This document shows, one piece after another, positions 18,150-27,962 of a stretch of DNA of 64,000 nucleotides. Position 1 is the stretch's first letter; each line of letters begins with the position of its first letter. The notes beneath the pieces were generated by a model that did no database searches, had not been told where the DNA came from, and was given only the letters and a program-made list of their open reading frames with translations. Both the position numbers and the translations under genes were made by a program. The stretch is from Atlantibacter subterraneus (lineage in GTDB: Bacteria; Pseudomonadota; Gammaproteobacteria; Enterobacterales; Enterobacteriaceae). The stretch covers positions 62,001-126,000 of the forward strand of contig NZ_VLPS01000001.1 in assembly GCF_007570865.1 (NCBI RefSeq), read 5' to 3'.

Positions 18150-21100
18150 TTGCCGCCATTATTCGAGGCTCGTTGAAAAACCGCTTCCTGGTGCTGATTG
18201 CCGCGCTGATGATGGCGGCGTGGGGCATCTGGGCGCTGATGCGCGCCCCGGTGGATGCGCTACCGGACCTGTCGGACGTGCAGGTGATTGTGCGCGTTGC
18301 CTATCCCGGCAAAGCGCCGCAGGTGGTTGAGGATCAGGTGACGTATCCGCTCACCACCACCATGCTGTCGGTGCCCGGCGCGAAAACCGTGCGCGGGTTT
18401 TCCATGTTTGGCGAAACCTACGTCTATATCCTGTTCGAAGACGGCACCGACCCGTACTGGGCGCGTTCCAGGGTGCTGGAGTATTTAAGCCAGGTGCAGT
18501 CGCAACTGCCTGCGGAAGCGAAAGCGTCGCTGGGGCCGGATGCTACCGGTGTAGGCTGGGTCTACGAATACGCGCTGATCGACCGCTCGGGCAAACACAG
18601 CCTGGCGGAGCTGCGGGCCTTGCAGGACTGGACGCTGAAGTTTGAACTGAAAACGGTGCCCAACGTGGCGGAGGTGGCGAGCGTCGGCGGCATGGTGCGC
18701 CAGTACCAAATCCTGCTGCAGCCGGAGCGGCTGCGGGCGCTGAATATCACCCATCAACAGGTGGTGGACGCGGTCGGCCAGGCCAACCAGGAGAGCGGCG
18801 GTTCACTGCTGGAGATGGGCGAAGCGGAGTATATGGTGCGCACCACCGGCTATCTCGCCAGCCTGGAGGATTTCCGCAACGTGGTTATCGCTAACCGCAA
18901 CGGCGTGCCGGTGCTGCTGTCCGATGTGGCGACGGTGCGCCTCGGGCCGGAAATCCGGCGCGGCGTGGCGGAATACAACGGGGAAGGGGAGGTGACCGGC
19001 GGGATTATCGTGATGCGCTACGGTAAAAACGCGCTGGAAACCATCAACGCCGTGAAAGCCAAACTCAACCAGATCCAGCGCACCCTGCCCGCAGGCGTGG
19101 AGATCGTACCGGTGTACGATCGTTCAAACCTGATCGAGCACGCTATTGAAAACCTCACCCATAAGCTGATTGAAGAGTTTGTGGTGGTGGCGCTGGTCTG
19201 CGTGCTGTTTCTGTTCCACTTCCGCTCGGCGCTGGTGGCGATTATCTCGCTGCCGCTGGGGATTCTGGGCGCGTTTATCATCATGCATTATCAGGGGATC
19301 AACGCCAATATTATGTCGCTGGGCGGGATCGCCATCGCTATCGGTGCCATGGTGGATGCGGCGATCGTGATGATCGAAAATATGCACAAGGTGCTGGAGC
19401 AGTGGCGGCACGATCGCGACGGCAAAAACCCCAGCGGCGCGGAGTACTGGAAAATTGCCGAACAGGCGGCGGTGGAAGTGGGGCCAGCGCTGTTTTGCAG
19501 CCTGTTGATCATCACCCTGTCGTTTATCCCGGTGTTCGCGCTGGAAGCCCAGGAGGGACGGATGTTCTCGCCGCTGGCGTTTACCAAAACCTGGGCGATG
19601 GCGGTCTCTGCCGGGTTGGGCATCACGCTGATCCCGGTGCTGATGGGGGCGTTTATTCGCGGGCGCATTCCCGCCGAGCAGGATAACCCGCTCAACCGCT
19701 GGCTGATCCGCGCCTACGAGCCGCTGCTGGATAAGGTGCTGAACTGGCCGAAAACCACGGTGGCGCTGGCGTTGATCCTGCTGGTGGCGACGCTGTGGCC
19801 GCTGAGCCGCCTCGGCAGCGAGTTTATGCCGCCGCTTGATGAAGGGGATCTGCTGTATATGCCCTCGACGCTGCCGGGTATTTCGGCGCGCGAGGCGGCG
19901 AAGCTGCTCCAGCAAACCGACCGGTTAATCAAAACCGTACCGGAAGTGGAAAGCGTGTTTGGTAAAGCCGGACGCGCCGAAACCGCCACCGATCCTGCGC
20001 CGCTCACCATGCTGGAAACCACCATCCGCTTTAAACCGCACGATCAGTGGCGGCCTGGCATGACCATGGACAAACTGGTGGAAGAGCTGGACGCGCGGGT
20101 GAAGGTGCCGGGCATTGCTAACGTCTGGGTGCCGCCGATCCGCAACCGGCTTGATATGCTGGCGACCGGCATTAAAAGCCCGGTGGGGATTAAGGTCAAC
20201 GGCAGCCGGATTGAGGACATCGAACGGGTGGCCGGTGAAATCGAACAGCTGGTGAAGTCGGTGCCGGGCGTGACGTCGGCGCTGGCGGAGCGGCTGGAGG
20301 GCGGGCGCTATGTGGATATCGTCATCGACCGGCGCAAAGCGGCGCGCTATGGCGTTTCGGTCAGTGAGTTGCAGTCGATGGTCGCCACGCTGGTGGGCGG
20401 ACAGAATATCGGCGAAACCATCGAAGGACGCGAGCGTTACCCGATTAACGTGCGCTATCCCCGCGAATGGCGCGACAATATCCAGAAACTGCGGGCCTTG
20501 CCGGTCATCACTGCCAGCGGCAGCCAGGTTTCGCTGTCGGAACTGGCGGACATCACCGTCGCCGACGGGCCGCCGATGCTGAAAAGCGAAAACGCGCGCC
20601 TGTCGAACTGGATTTACGTTGACCTGCGCGGGCGGGATTTAAAATCCGCTGTAGAGGAAATGCAGCAAATCGTCGCGGCGAATGTCACGCTGCCTCAGGG
20701 GGTTACGCTTTCCTGGTCGGGGCAGTTTGAATATCTGGAACGCGCCACCGCGACGTTGAAAATCGTGCTGCCGTTTACCCTGCTGATTATTTTCATTCTG
20801 CTGTATATCACCTTCCAGCGCTTCAGCGACGCGCTGTTAATAATGGGTACGCTGCCGTTTGCCTTAATTGGCGGGGTCTGGCTGCTGTGGCTGCTGGATT
20901 ATCATCTCTCGGTGGCGGGAGCGGTGGGCTTTATTGCGCTGGCGGGTGTGGCGGCGGAATTCGGCGTGATTATGGTGCTGTATTTAAATCAGGCGTGGCA
21001 GCGTAAGCGGCTTGAGCCCGGCGGCGAGCAAACGCCGCAGCTGTTGCAGGCCATTCATGAAGGTGCGGTGCTGCGCGTGCGCCCGAAAGTCATGACGGTG

Positions 21101-21283
21101 GCGACCATCATGGCCGGTTTAATGCCGATTATGTGGGGAAGCGGCAGCGGTTCGGAGGTGATGAGCCGCATCGCCGCGCCGATGATTGGCGGCATGATCA
21201 CCGCACCGCTGCTGTCGATGCTGGTGATCCCGGCGCTGTATCTGTTAATCAAAAAACCCAGGGCTACTGCGCCGCGGAAATAG
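18146..21283 (+). CDS. cusA: Cu(I)/Ag(I) RND efflux pump CusA
   Basis: 1045 residues, RND heavy-metal family. The three periplasmic methionines of the CusA binding site are present: Met572 ([13 protein letters not shown]), Met622 (LTMLETTI) and Met671 ([14 protein letters not shown]), against 573/623/672 in E. coli. Asp404 in [16 protein letters not shown] is the proton-relay Asp of TM4. Twelve membrane helices lie in the usual two bundles. The start overlaps cusB by ATGA. The binding residues argue for monovalent Cu/Ag over Zn/Co/Cd. Confidence 0.95.
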   Translation: MIAAIIRGSLKNRFLVLIAALMMAAWGIWALMRAPVDALPDLSDVQVIVRVAYPGKAPQVVEDQVTYPLTTTMLSVPGAKTVRGFSMFGETYVYILFEDGTDPYWARSRVLEYLSQVQSQLPAEAKASLGPDATGVGWVYEYALIDRSGKHSLAELRALQDWTLKFELKTVPNVAEVASVGGMVRQYQILLQPERLRALNITHQQVVDAVGQANQESGGSLLEMGEAEYMVRTTGYLASLEDFRNVVIANRNGVPVLLSDVATVRLGPEIRRGVAEYNGEGEVTGGIIVMRYGKNALETINAVKAKLNQIQRTLPAGVEIVPVYDRSNLIEHAIENLTHKLIEEFVVVALVCVLFLFHFRSALVAIISLPLGILGAFIIMHYQGINANIMSLGGIAIAIGAMVDAAIVMIENMHKVLEQWRHDRDGKNPSGAEYWKIAEQAAVEVGPALFCSLLIITLSFIPVFALEAQEGRMFSPLAFTKTWAMAVSAGLGITLIPVLMGAFIRGRIPAEQDNPLNRWLIRAYEPLLDKVLNWPKTTVALALILLVATLWPLSRLGSEFMPPLDEGDLLYMPSTLPGISAREAAKLLQQTDRLIKTVPEVESVFGKAGRAETATDPAPLTMLETTIRFKPHDQWRPGMTMDKLVEELDARVKVPGIANVWVPPIRNRLDMLATGIKSPVGIKVNGSRIEDIERVAGEIEQLVKSVPGVTSALAERLEGGRYVDIVIDRRKAARYGVSVSELQSMVATLVGGQNIGETIEGRERYPINVRYPREWRDNIQKLRALPVITASGSQVSLSELADITVADGPPMLKSENARLSNWIYVDLRGRDLKSAVEEMQQIVAANVTLPQGVTLSWSGQFEYLERATATLKIVLPFTLLIIFILLYITFQRFSDALLIMGTLPFALIGGVWLLWLLDYHLSVAGAVGFIALAGVAAEFGVIMVLYLNQAWQRKRLEPGGEQTPQLLQAIHEGAVLRVRPKVMTVATIMAGLMPIMWGSGSGSEVMSRIAAPMIGGMITAPLLSMLVIPALYLLIKKPRATAPRK

Positions 21284-21288
21284 CGCTT

Positions 21289-21324
21289 GCCGGGAATGTT
21301 GAGAATTATCTGAATATTCCCGGC
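21289..21324 (+). repeat. Inverted repeat just after cusA
   Basis: GCCGGGAAT (21289–21297) and ATTCCCGGC (21316–21324) are perfect 9-bp arms 6 bases after the cusA stop. No U-run follows. It may stabilise the 3' end of the copper mRNA or act as a weak terminator before pagP. Confidence 0.5.
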
Positions 21325-21358
21325 GCGTTGATGATCTTTCAGGAAATACCCGAGAGAC

Positions 21359-21375
21359 CGTTTAGGGTTGATTAA
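21359..21375 (+). promoter_or_regulatory. Weak PhoP-box-like repeat upstream of pagP
   Basis: CGTTTA at 21359 and GATTAA at 21370 are spaced 11 bases start to start, as in PhoP boxes, but the second half matches only in part. pagP is PhoPQ-activated in Salmonella and E. coli, which is the main reason to list it. Confidence 0.3.
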
Positions 21376-21423
21376 AATATCCTTTATTAGACTTTAAAAA
21401 GTTTAAAAAAGGGTATTTATGAC

Positions 21424-21996
21424 GTGACGGTATTTCAAAAACTTGGTGTTATTTTTATCTTTCTGGCCCCGTTGGTCAGCAACACGGCGACGGCGGCCAA
21501 ATTACTCGACCATATCGACGCGGGGTATACCACGCTGCGCGATAACGTGGTCGAAACCTGGGACAATCCGCAGCATTACGATTTGTATGTGCCGGTGATC
21601 ACCTGGCATGCTCGCTACGCCTACGATCATGACAAAGCGAAATCCTATAATGAGCGCCCCTGGGGAGCGGGATTTGGCCAGTCGCGTTGGGATGAGAAAG
21701 GCAACTGGCACAGTTTATACGTGATGGCGTTTAAAGATTCGTTTAACAAGTGGGAACCGATTGCCGGTTACGGCTGGGAAGCCACCTGGCGACCGCTCGA
21801 AGACGATAAATTTCATGCGGGCCTGGGGTACACCGTCGGTGTGACGGCACGCGATAACTGGCATTACATTCCCGTTCCGGTGCTGCTGCCGATGGCCTCT
21901 ATCGGCTATGGCCCGGCAAATTTCCAGATGACCTATATCCCGGGCACTTACGGTAACGGGAATGTTTACTTTGCCTGGTTGCGATTTCAGTTCTAA
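21424..21996 (+). CDS. pagP: Lipid A palmitoyltransferase PagP
   Basis: 190 residues with a signal peptide (to about TAA-KLL) and an eight-strand outer-membrane barrel. The active-site residues His62 (TWHARYAYD), Asp105 and Ser106 (FKDSFNKW) are present, and the C-terminus [13 protein letters not shown] ends in Phe as outer-membrane proteins do. It moves palmitate from phospholipid to lipid A. The only in-frame start is GTG at 21424; an ATG at 21419 opens a two-codon frame (ATG ACG TGA) overlapping it, so initiation is unusual. AAGGG lies about 11 bases upstream. Confidence 0.93.
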   Translation: MTVFQKLGVIFIFLAPLVSNTATAAKLLDHIDAGYTTLRDNVVETWDNPQHYDLYVPVITWHARYAYDHDKAKSYNERPWGAGFGQSRWDEKGNWHSLYVMAFKDSFNKWEPIAGYGWEATWRPLEDDKFHAGLGYTVGVTARDNWHYIPVPVLLPMASIGYGPANFQMTYIPGTYGNGNVYFAWLRFQF

Positions 21997-22019
21997 AGGT
22001 ACAAAAAAAGACTATATTT

Positions 22020-22074
22020 AAAGAGGTGATGTGGACGTTGAAAACTAAGGGATAAATCGTGGTTCTACCTCTTT
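22020..22074 (+). repeat. Inverted repeat in the pagP–cspE gap
   Basis: AAAGAGGT (22020–22027) and ACCTCTTT (22067–22074) are perfect 8-bp arms around a 39-base loop. No U-run follows. The function is unknown. Confidence 0.35.
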
Positions 22075-22120
22075 CTGATGAAAAGAACGCGACTTTTATC
22101 ACTTTTTATTAAACTTCGAC

Positions 22121-22149
22121 TGGACAAATGTCACCACAATTGTTGTACT
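22121..22149 (+). promoter_or_regulatory. Predicted cspE promoter
   Basis: TGGACA (22121–22126), a 17-base spacer and TGTACT (22144–22149). Initiation would fall near 22155–22158, placing the hairpin at 22156–22174 at the very 5' end of the mRNA and giving a leader of about 43 bases. Confidence 0.5.
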
Positions 22150-22155
22150 GATGCC

Positions 22156-22180
22156 CGACACAGCATTTGTGTCGTTTTTT
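22156..22180 (+). terminator. Hairpin plus U6 in the cspE leader
   Basis: CGACACA (22156–22162), GCATT loop, TGTGTCG (22168–22174), then TTTTTT (22175–22180). The form is that of an intrinsic terminator, but it ends 18 bases before the cspE ATG. It could stop pagP read-through, attenuate cspE, or form a protective 5' stem if transcription starts at its base. Confidence 0.6.
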
Positions 22181-22198
22181 CATGTAAAGGTAATTTTG

Positions 22199-22408
22199 AT
22201 GTCTAAGATTAAAGGTAACGTTAAGTGGTTTAATGAGTCCAAAGGATTCGGTTTCATTACTCCGGAAGACGGCAGCAAAGACGTGTTCGTACACTTCTCT
22301 GCGATCCAGAGCAATGGTTTCAAAACTCTGGCTGAAGGTCAGCGTGTAGAGTTCGAAATCACTAACGGTGCCAAAGGCCCTTCTGCTGCTAACGTAATCG
22401 CTATCTGA
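22199..22408 (+). CDS. cspE: Cold-shock-family RNA chaperone CspE
   Basis: 69 residues, nearly identical to E. coli CspE. RNP1 KGFGFITP and RNP2 VFVHFSAI are both present, with the [14 protein letters not shown] strand. The ATG at 22199 has AAGG 8 bases upstream; a longer in-frame extension crosses the leader hairpin and is not real. CspE is made constitutively, melts RNA secondary structure and acts as a transcription antiterminator. Confidence 0.97.
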   Translation: MSKIKGNVKWFNESKGFGFITPEDGSKDVFVHFSAIQSNGFKTLAEGQRVEFEITNGAKGPSAANVIAI

Positions 22409-22427
22409 TTCGGCGTTCAGCAAGAAT

Positions 22428-22458
22428 TCAAAACCCGCTTAAGTGCGGGTTTTTTTTT
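22428..22458 (+). terminator. cspE terminator
   Basis: AACCCGC and GCGGGTT arms with a TTAAGT loop, then a run of T, 20 bases after the cspE stop. Confidence 0.85.
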
Positions 22459-22475
22459 GCGTCCGGTTTGGCCAA

Positions 22476-22562
22476 TCAGTAAAACAGATAAATCTTCAGA
22501 AAGCTCGCCACCACTAACGCTGTAAACAGCAGCGCGCTACCGCTTTGTAGATACTCTCTCAT
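22476..22562 (-). CDS. 28-residue single-span membrane peptide
   Basis: ATG at 22562 is preceded by GAGGAA 5 bases upstream and the frame runs to TGA at 22476. The peptide starts MREYLQSG, has a hydrophobic segment (residues 9–22, SALLFTALVVASFL) and ends KIYLFY. The charge pattern (Arg/Glu before, Lys after) fits one membrane span. It sits between the cspE terminator and crcB on the crcB strand, 71 bases beyond the crcB stop. I do not recognise it by name. The very good ribosome-binding site and clean membrane pattern make it likely real. Confidence 0.6.
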   Translation of the reverse strand: MREYLQSGSALLFTALVVASFLKIYLFY

Positions 22563-22633
22563 CACATTTCCTCACAACGGGCTTTAGCGCCATCGTTGCA
22601 GGGAAAGATTAAGCCAATATTAAGACGGCAGCG

Positions 22634-23017
22634 TTAGCGGGCGCTAAGTTGAGAAAATAACCAAAATGCGAGCGAGGTCATCATAAATGACCCCAACAGG
22701 TTCACCACCACGTTCAACGCCGCCCAGCCAAATCGCCCATCCTGGAGCAAAAACACCACTTCGGCTGAAAAAGTGGAAAAGGTGGTTAATCCGCCGCAAA
22801 AGCCGGTGGTGATCAACAATTTCCACATCGGATCGATATGGCTCATGCGGTTGAACCAGGCGAGGCCCGCGCCGATAACAAAGGCACCAATCAGGTTCGC
22901 CGTCAGCGTGCCGATGGGGATCGCGTGATGCAGGGGGTTGAGGCGTAAACTGAGTAACCAACGGGTAAGGCTGCCCAACCCGCCGCCAAGAAAAACTGCA
23001 ATGGCAATATTAATCAC
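22634..23017 (-). CDS. crcB: Fluoride channel CrcB/Fluc
   Basis: 127 residues with four membrane helices. The hallmarks [10 protein letters not shown], the [11 protein letters not shown] block and [17 protein letters not shown] (with the Phe-box and Na+ site region) match E. coli CrcB over its full length. GTG at 23017 is chosen because AAGG lies 7 bases upstream and it gives the exact E. coli length; the ATG nine codons earlier lacks a site. It dimerises to expel fluoride. No fluoride-riboswitch consensus was seen upstream. Confidence 0.93.
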   Translation of the reverse strand: MINIAIAVFLGGGLGSLTRWLLSLRLNPLHHAIPIGTLTANLIGAFVIGAGLAWFNRMSHIDPMWKLLITTGFCGGLTTFSTFSAEVVFLLQDGRFGWAALNVVVNLLGSFMMTSLAFWLFSQLSAR

Positions 23018-23122
23018 ATGAATGCCTTGTATCGTTTGGATCAAAGCAAAGAGTGTACCGCTGACGGCATACTTATGGCTATGATTGTGAGAGCAATCAC
23101 GCTAACCCTCCAGGAGCGCGCA

Positions 23123-23911
23123 ATGAAAGTAGCGGCAGGGCAGTTTGCGGTCACTTCCGACAGTGTTAAAAATGTCGGGATTTGCATCGACTATATGCGT
23201 CAGGCGCAGGCGGCGGGCGTGGATCTGCTGGTGCTGCCGGAAGCGCTGCTGGCGCGGGATGACAACGATCCGGATATGTCGGTTAATTCCGCCCAGGCGC
23301 TGGAAGGGACGTTCGTTAGCGCGCTGTGTCAGGCGAGCCTTGGCAGCGAAATGATCACGTTTCTCACCATCCATGTGCCGACAACCGCCGGGCGGGCGGC
23401 GAATACTCAGGTCGCCTTACGAAATGGAGAGATCGTCGCGGTTTACCAAAAGATTCATCTGTATGATGCGTTCTCGATGCAGGAATCGCGTCTGGTGGAC
23501 GCAGGGGCGACGGTGGGGCCGCTGGTGGAGGTAGCAGGCATGAAGGTTGGTATGATGACCTGCTACGATCTGCGCTTCCCGGAAATGGCTATCAGCCTGG
23601 CGCTTGCTGGCGCAGAGGTGTTAGTGCTGCCAACCGCATGGGTGCGCGGCTCGCTAAAAGAGCACCACTGGTCGACGCTGCTGGCCGCCCGTGCCCTGGA
23701 CAGTACCTGCTATGTGGTTGCCGCCGGAGAGTGCGGCAACAAGAATATTGGTCAAAGCCGGGTTATCGATCCGCTTGGCGTGACCATCGCCGCCGCGGCG
23801 GAAAGCCCGGCGCTGATTGTAACGGACGTGACGGCAGAACGTTTAACAGAAGCGCGCAATAAACTACCGGTCCTGAAGCATCGCCGCTTCGCGCCACCGA
23901 CATTATTGTGA
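23123..23911 (+). CDS. ybeM: Deaminated-glutathione amidase, nitrilase family
   Basis: 262 residues with the full nitrilase triad: Glu40 (LPEALLAR), Lys110 (YQKIHLYD) and Cys147 ([10 protein letters not shown]). The start at 23123 has AGGAG 7 bases upstream and matches the E. coli N-terminus ([10 protein letters not shown]). The family hydrolyses deaminated glutathione, a repair reaction for a transaminase side product. In E. coli K-12 ybeM is annotated as truncated; here the frame is complete. It diverges from crcB, with about 105 bases between starts. Confidence 0.9.
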   Translation: MKVAAGQFAVTSDSVKNVGICIDYMRQAQAAGVDLLVLPEALLARDDNDPDMSVNSAQALEGTFVSALCQASLGSEMITFLTIHVPTTAGRAANTQVALRNGEIVAVYQKIHLYDAFSMQESRLVDAGATVGPLVEVAGMKVGMMTCYDLRFPEMAISLALAGAEVLVLPTAWVRGSLKEHHWSTLLAARALDSTCYVVAAGECGNKNIGQSRVIDPLGVTIAAAAESPALIVTDVTAERLTEARNKLPVLKHRRFAPPTLL

Positions 23912-24037
23912 CGTTTTTTTAAGCAGAGCTTGATTCACCTTGTTACAGATTGCTATTGTACGTCCGGCTCAAATAACCGTTAATTGAGTCTGGCTTTTCG
24001 GCTGCCATTCCGGCGCCTGTTTATTAAGAAGGTAAGT

Positions 24038-24241
24038 ATGGGTGAGATTAGTATTACCAAACTGCTGGTAGTTGCCGCACTGGTGGTTCTGCTGTTTGGA
24101 ACCAAAAAGTTACGTACGCTGGGCGGTGACCTGGGTGCAGCCATCAAAGGCTTCAAAAAAGCCATGAATGATGATGAAAACGCGGCGAAAACCACTGCTG
24201 CCAACGACGCGACTGGCGAACGCATTGCTCATAAAGAGTAA
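24038..24241 (+). CDS. tatE: Twin-arginine translocase subunit TatE
   Basis: 67 residues, the E. coli length. One N-terminal helix ([18 protein letters not shown]) is followed by the [12 protein letters not shown] hinge and an amphipathic helix ([10 protein letters not shown]), then an acidic tail. This is the TatA/TatE form; TatE is the minor paralogue of TatA. AAGG precedes the ATG; a longer in-frame extension to 23984 lacks support. As in E. coli it stands alone beside lipA. Confidence 0.96.
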   Translation: MGEISITKLLVVAALVVLLFGTKKLRTLGGDLGAAIKGFKKAMNDDENAAKTTAANDATGERIAHKE

Positions 24242-24267
24242 TTGCAGCGACCAGACGTTCAGGTAGA

Positions 24268-24299
24268 AAAAAACCGGCTCAGTTAAGCCGGTTTTTTTA
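24268..24299. terminator. Bidirectional terminator between tatE and lipA
   Basis: AAAAACCGGCT and AGCCGGTTTTT arms with a short loop between convergent stops; A and T runs flank both sides. Confidence 0.85.
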
Positions 24300-24328
24300 T
24301 GTTCTGCGGATCCTAAGGTAACAAACTG

Positions 24329-25294
24329 TTACTTCACTTCTTCGCCTTTGGCCTGCATATCAGCATGATAAGACGAGCGGACGAACGGGCCGCAGGCGGC
24401 ATGGGTAAAGCCCATCGCCATGGCTTCGGCTTTCATCTCGTCAAACTCATCAGGGCTGACGTAGCGCTGCACCGGCAGGTGATGGCGGCTCGGCTGCAAG
24501 TACTGGCCCAGCGTTAGCATGGTGACGCCGTGGCTGCGTAAATCGCGCATCACTTCGATGATTTCGGCGTTGGTTTCACCCAGGCCAACCATCAAACCGG
24601 ATTTGGTCGGGATTTCCGGATGCGCTTCTTTAAAACGCTCCAGCAGCTTCAGCGACCAGTTGTAGTCCGCACCTGGACGCACCTGGCGGTAGATACGCGG
24701 TACGTTTTCCAGGTTGTGGTTGAACACGTCCGGCGGCGTGGCGTTAAGGATATCGAGCGCCTTGTCCATACGGCCACGGAAGTCAGGCACCAGGGTTTCG
24801 ATTTTGATATTCGGGCTTTTCTCGCGGATTGCGGTAATGCAATCGGCAAAATGCTGCGCGCCGCCGTCACGTAAATCGTCACGGTCAACGGAGGTGATCA
24901 CCACATAACGCAGCGCCATATCGGCGATGGTCTGCGCCAGTTTAAGCGGTTCGTTAGCGTCGGGCGCAACCGGGCGACCGTGGGCTACGTCGCAGAACGG
25001 GCAGCGACGGGTGCAGATAGCGCCCAGGATCATAAAGGTGGCGGTACCGTGGTTGAAGCACTCGGCGAGGTTAGGGCAGGAAGCCTCTTCACATACCGAA
25101 TGCAGGCCGTTTTTACGCATGGCTGCTTTGATGCCCTGAATACGCGTCGAGTCGGCAGGAAGTTTGATTTTCATCCATTCCGGCTTTCTTAACAGCGCTT
25201 CTCGCTCTGTCGCCACGTTTTTAACCGGGATAAGGGCCATTTTGTCGGCGTCGCGGTATTTAACGCCGCGTTCCATCACGATGGGTTTACTCAT
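24329..25294 (-). CDS. lipA: Lipoyl synthase LipA
   Basis: 321 residues, same as E. coli. The radical-SAM cluster is Cys94, Cys98, Cys101 (CTRRCPFC) and the auxiliary, sulfur-donating 4Fe-4S cluster is Cys68, Cys73, Cys79 ([12 protein letters not shown]). The GPFVRSSY tail carries the conserved Ser ligand. It inserts two sulfurs into protein-bound octanoyl groups made by LipB, which is encoded next. The LysR gene ybeF that separates lipA and lipB in E. coli is absent. Confidence 0.98.
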   Translation of the reverse strand: MSKPIVMERGVKYRDADKMALIPVKNVATEREALLRKPEWMKIKLPADSTRIQGIKAAMRKNGLHSVCEEASCPNLAECFNHGTATFMILGAICTRRCPFCDVAHGRPVAPDANEPLKLAQTIADMALRYVVITSVDRDDLRDGGAQHFADCITAIREKSPNIKIETLVPDFRGRMDKALDILNATPPDVFNHNLENVPRIYRQVRPGADYNWSLKLLERFKEAHPEIPTKSGLMVGLGETNAEIIEVMRDLRSHGVTMLTLGQYLQPSRHHLPVQRYVSPDEFDEMKAEAMAMGFTHAACGPFVRSSYHADMQAKGEEVK

Positions 25295-25492
25295 AGCATG
25301 CGTGTTCCAGTTGCGGATAACGAAGGAAAGCGTCTCAATTCAAGTAAGTGTTGTATTTATCAACTATTTTTGAATTAACTCTACGCAGTATATCATTACT
25401 CCCTGCGGTAAAGCAGCCTCACCGCAGGTAAAAAGGGAACAGAATTGTAAAATGGTTGTTATTTTGTGCCCTTGCACAGGTTACAGCTCTGT

Positions 25493-26146
25493 TTATTTGC
25501 GCAGCGGCTCATTGACCATTTCCACCGGCGGGTTCCCCAGTAGCGCCAGGGTATGCTTCAGCAGCAGCGGGTTAATGGTATCGATAGTCGCGCCGTCACG
25601 GTAAGCGCTGACCTGGGTCATCTCCATACCCGCATAGCCGCATGGGTTGATGCGCAGAAACGGCGCTAAATCCATGTTGATATTCAGCGCCAGACCGTGA
25701 AACGAGCAGCCTTTACGGATGCGTAAACCCAGCGAGCAGATTTTTTTCTCACCAACGTAAACCCCAGGCGCATCGGCGCGAGGATGGGCTTCGATATCCA
25801 GTTCAGCCAGGGTATTTACTACGGTTTGTTCCAGCAGAGTCACTAAATCACGCACGCCAAGCTTACGGCGCTTCAGATTGAGCATCACGTACATCACCTG
25901 CTGCCCCGGACCGTGATAGGTCACCTGGCCGCCGCGATCGCTCTGGATCACCGGGATATCGCCCGGCATTAATACGTGTTCCGCTTTACCGGCCTGGCCC
26001 TGGGTAAACACCGGCTGATGCTCAACCAGCCAGATTTCATCGGGGGTGTCGGCGTCGCGGGTGTCGGTGAAATCATGCATCGCCTGCGAAACCGGCGCGT
26101 AAGGCTGCAAACCCAGTTGACGAATAAGAATGGTTTCCTGAAACAA
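25493..26146 (-). CDS. lipB: Octanoyl-ACP:protein transferase LipB
   Basis: 217 residues. The active-site blocks [17 protein letters not shown] (with the catalytic Lys region [20 protein letters not shown], including Cys) match E. coli. I take TTG at 26146 as the start: GGAG lies 8 bases upstream and the resulting N-terminus ([16 protein letters not shown]) aligns with E. coli LipB, while the longer frame to 26218 reads through the promoter region. The TTG start is likely to hold expression low. First step of endogenous lipoylation. Confidence 0.94.
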   Translation of the reverse strand: MFQETILIRQLGLQPYAPVSQAMHDFTDTRDADTPDEIWLVEHQPVFTQGQAGKAEHVLMPGDIPVIQSDRGGQVTYHGPGQQVMYVMLNLKRRKLGVRDLVTLLEQTVVNTLAELDIEAHPRADAPGVYVGEKKICSLGLRIRKGCSFHGLALNINMDLAPFLRINPCGYAGMEMTQVSAYRDGATIDTINPLLLKHTLALLGNPPVEMVNEPLRK

Positions 26147-26218
26147 AACTGCGTCTCCGGAGGGAAAAGGTGGCGGGGAGTATAACACAGCAGGGTCGGG
26201 TGGACCTGCAGACAACAA

Positions 26219-26237
26219 ACCCGGCCAGAGGCCGGGT
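26219..26237 (-). terminator. ybeD terminator
   Basis: ACCCGGCC and GGCCGGGT arms with a 3-base loop, followed on the minus strand by TTGTTGT, six bases past the ybeD stop. Confidence 0.7.
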
Positions 26238-26243
26238 CAGGGA

Positions 26244-26507
26244 TTACAGCACCATACGAACGATTTCGATATTGCCTAACTCTTCGTACAGGGTTTCTAC
26301 CTGCTCAATATGTGTGGCGTTAATCGTGATAGAAACAGAGTGGTAGTTTCCCTTGCTGCTTGGTTTTACCTGCGGCGTGTAGTCACCAGGCGCATGGCGC
26401 TGAACTACCTCAACGACCATATCAACCAACTCCGGCTTCGCCAGACCCATCACTTTGTAAGTAAAGGGCGTCGGGAATTCAAGCAGTTCGTTAAGTTTGG
26501 TTTTCAT
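26244..26507 (-). CDS. ybeD: YbeD, UPF0250 (ACT-like) protein
   Basis: 87 residues, identical in length to E. coli YbeD, with [13 protein letters not shown] and an ACT-like alpha/beta pattern. The biochemical function is not established; conserved position between dacA and lipB suggests a link to lipoate or a regulatory role. Confidence 0.93.
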   Translation of the reverse strand: MKTKLNELLEFPTPFTYKVMGLAKPELVDMVVEVVQRHAPGDYTPQVKPSSKGNYHSVSITINATHIEQVETLYEELGNIEIVRMVL

Positions 26508-26524
26508 GTCAGCTCCAGCATTGG

Positions 26525-26558
26525 ATAAAAAATAATAACTCCCGCCTGAGCGGGAGTT
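26525..26558 (-). terminator. dacA terminator
   Basis: AACTCCCGC (26537–26545) and GCGGGAGTT (26550–26558) with a CTGA loop; on the minus strand an ATTATTTTTT run follows. Confidence 0.85.
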
Positions 26559-26611
26559 GTTTTGATACCTAGTATATGGGGACGTAAATCACACTTTCAA
26601 GTGTTCAATTT

Positions 26612-27823
26612 TTATCCAAACCAGTGGTGGAACATCAGCTTAATGTAATCAATGATTTTGCCGAAGAAATTGCCTTCTTCAATCTGTTCCAACACCACCA
26701 GCGGACGCTGCTCAATGGTTTTGCCATCCAGCTGGAAGTTGATAGTGCCAACCACCTGATTTTTCGCCAGCGGGGCATGCAGCTCGCTGCTGTTCAACAC
26801 ATAGCTGGCCTTCAGGTCTTTCATGCGGCCGCGCGGAATGGTCAGATAAACGTCTTTATCCACGCCCAGCGACGCGCGGTCATGGTCGCCGAACCAGGCT
26901 GGCTCGGAGGCAAATTCTTTACCGGCTTTAATCGGGTTTACGGTTTCAAAGAAACGGAAGCCCCAGGTCAGCAGCTTTTTGCTTTCGGCTTCGCGGCCCT
27001 TAAAGGTACGGCCACCCATCACGGCGGAGATCAGGCGCATCTGGCCTTCAGTGGCAGACGCCACCAGGTTGTAGCCCGCTTTGTCGGTATGACCGGTTTT
27101 AATGCCGTCCACGTTCAGGCTGTTATCCCACAGCAGACCGTTACGGTTGGTCTGGCGGATGCCGTTAAAGGTGAACTCTTTTTCTTTGTAGATGGTGTAT
27201 TCGTTCGGCACGTCGCGGATCAGCGCCTGGCCGATCAGCGCCATATCGCGCGCCGAGCTGAACTGGCCATCAGCATCCAGACCATGAACGGTCTGGAAGT
27301 GGGTGTTTTTCAGGTTCAGTGCGTTAACGTAGTTGTTCATCAGGCCGACGAACGCGTCCTGGCTGCCCGCAACGTAATCCGCCATCGCCACACACGCATC
27401 GTTGCCGGATTGCAGGTTGATGCCGCGGATCAGCTGGGAAACCGGAACCTGCATGCCAGGTTTCAGGAACATCAGCGAGGAGCCTTTGAATACCGGGTTG
27501 CCGGTGGCCCAGGCGTCGTTGCCGATGGTCACCAGGTCAGATTCTTTGAATTTTCCTGCCTTCATTGCCTGGCCGATGACGTAGCTGGTCATCATTTTGG
27601 TCAGGCTTGCAGGGTCGCGGCGCACATCCGCGTTTTGCTCTGCCAGTACTTTGCCAGAGTTGTAATCAATCAGGATGTAGGACTCGGCATCGATTTGCGG
27701 AACGCCTGGGATCATCGTTTTAATATTCAGGTCGTCGGCATGAGCGGTGGAGAGTGCCGCAACGGCCAGCGCTGTGGTGAGCGCGATGCGCTTAGCGAAA
27801 CGTACGGAGAGAGTGGTCTTCAT
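26612..27823 (-). CDS. dacA: D-alanyl-D-alanine carboxypeptidase PBP5
   Basis: 403 residues, exact E. coli length from the ATG at 27823. The signal peptide ends AHA-DDL. The three penicillin-binding motifs are Ser73-xx-Lys76 (PASLTK), Ser139-Gly-Asn141 and Lys242-Thr-Gly244. The C-terminal amphipathic anchor ([18 protein letters not shown]) tethers it to the outer face of the inner membrane. It trims pentapeptides and helps keep uniform cell diameter. Confidence 0.98.
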   Translation of the reverse strand: MKTTLSVRFAKRIALTTALAVAALSTAHADDLNIKTMIPGVPQIDAESYILIDYNSGKVLAEQNADVRRDPASLTKMMTSYVIGQAMKAGKFKESDLVTIGNDAWATGNPVFKGSSLMFLKPGMQVPVSQLIRGINLQSGNDACVAMADYVAGSQDAFVGLMNNYVNALNLKNTHFQTVHGLDADGQFSSARDMALIGQALIRDVPNEYTIYKEKEFTFNGIRQTNRNGLLWDNSLNVDGIKTGHTDKAGYNLVASATEGQMRLISAVMGGRTFKGREAESKKLLTWGFRFFETVNPIKAGKEFASEPAWFGDHDRASLGVDKDVYLTIPRGRMKDLKASYVLNSSELHAPLAKNQVVGTINFQLDGKTIEQRPLVVLEQIEEGNFFGKIIDYIKLMFHHWFG

Positions 27824-27962
27824 GGTAAAACAACGACATCCGTGATGAAGTGAAAAAAAGTGCCTTACTATAGCAAATGGCGGTTGGGCTGGCATCCGAC
27901 TTTGCGAATGACTTTGTTAGCGGTTTTTACGCGCCAACGCCGCTTCAGCCAGCCCGGACGCG

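Noticed and set aside
23018-23122. Fluoride riboswitch upstream of crcB
   Set aside because: The conserved crcB-motif sequence blocks could not be found on the crcB strand.
26624-27853. 409-codon open frame antisense to dacA
   Set aside because: Shadow of a GC-rich coding sequence; product has no signal, domain or family resemblance.
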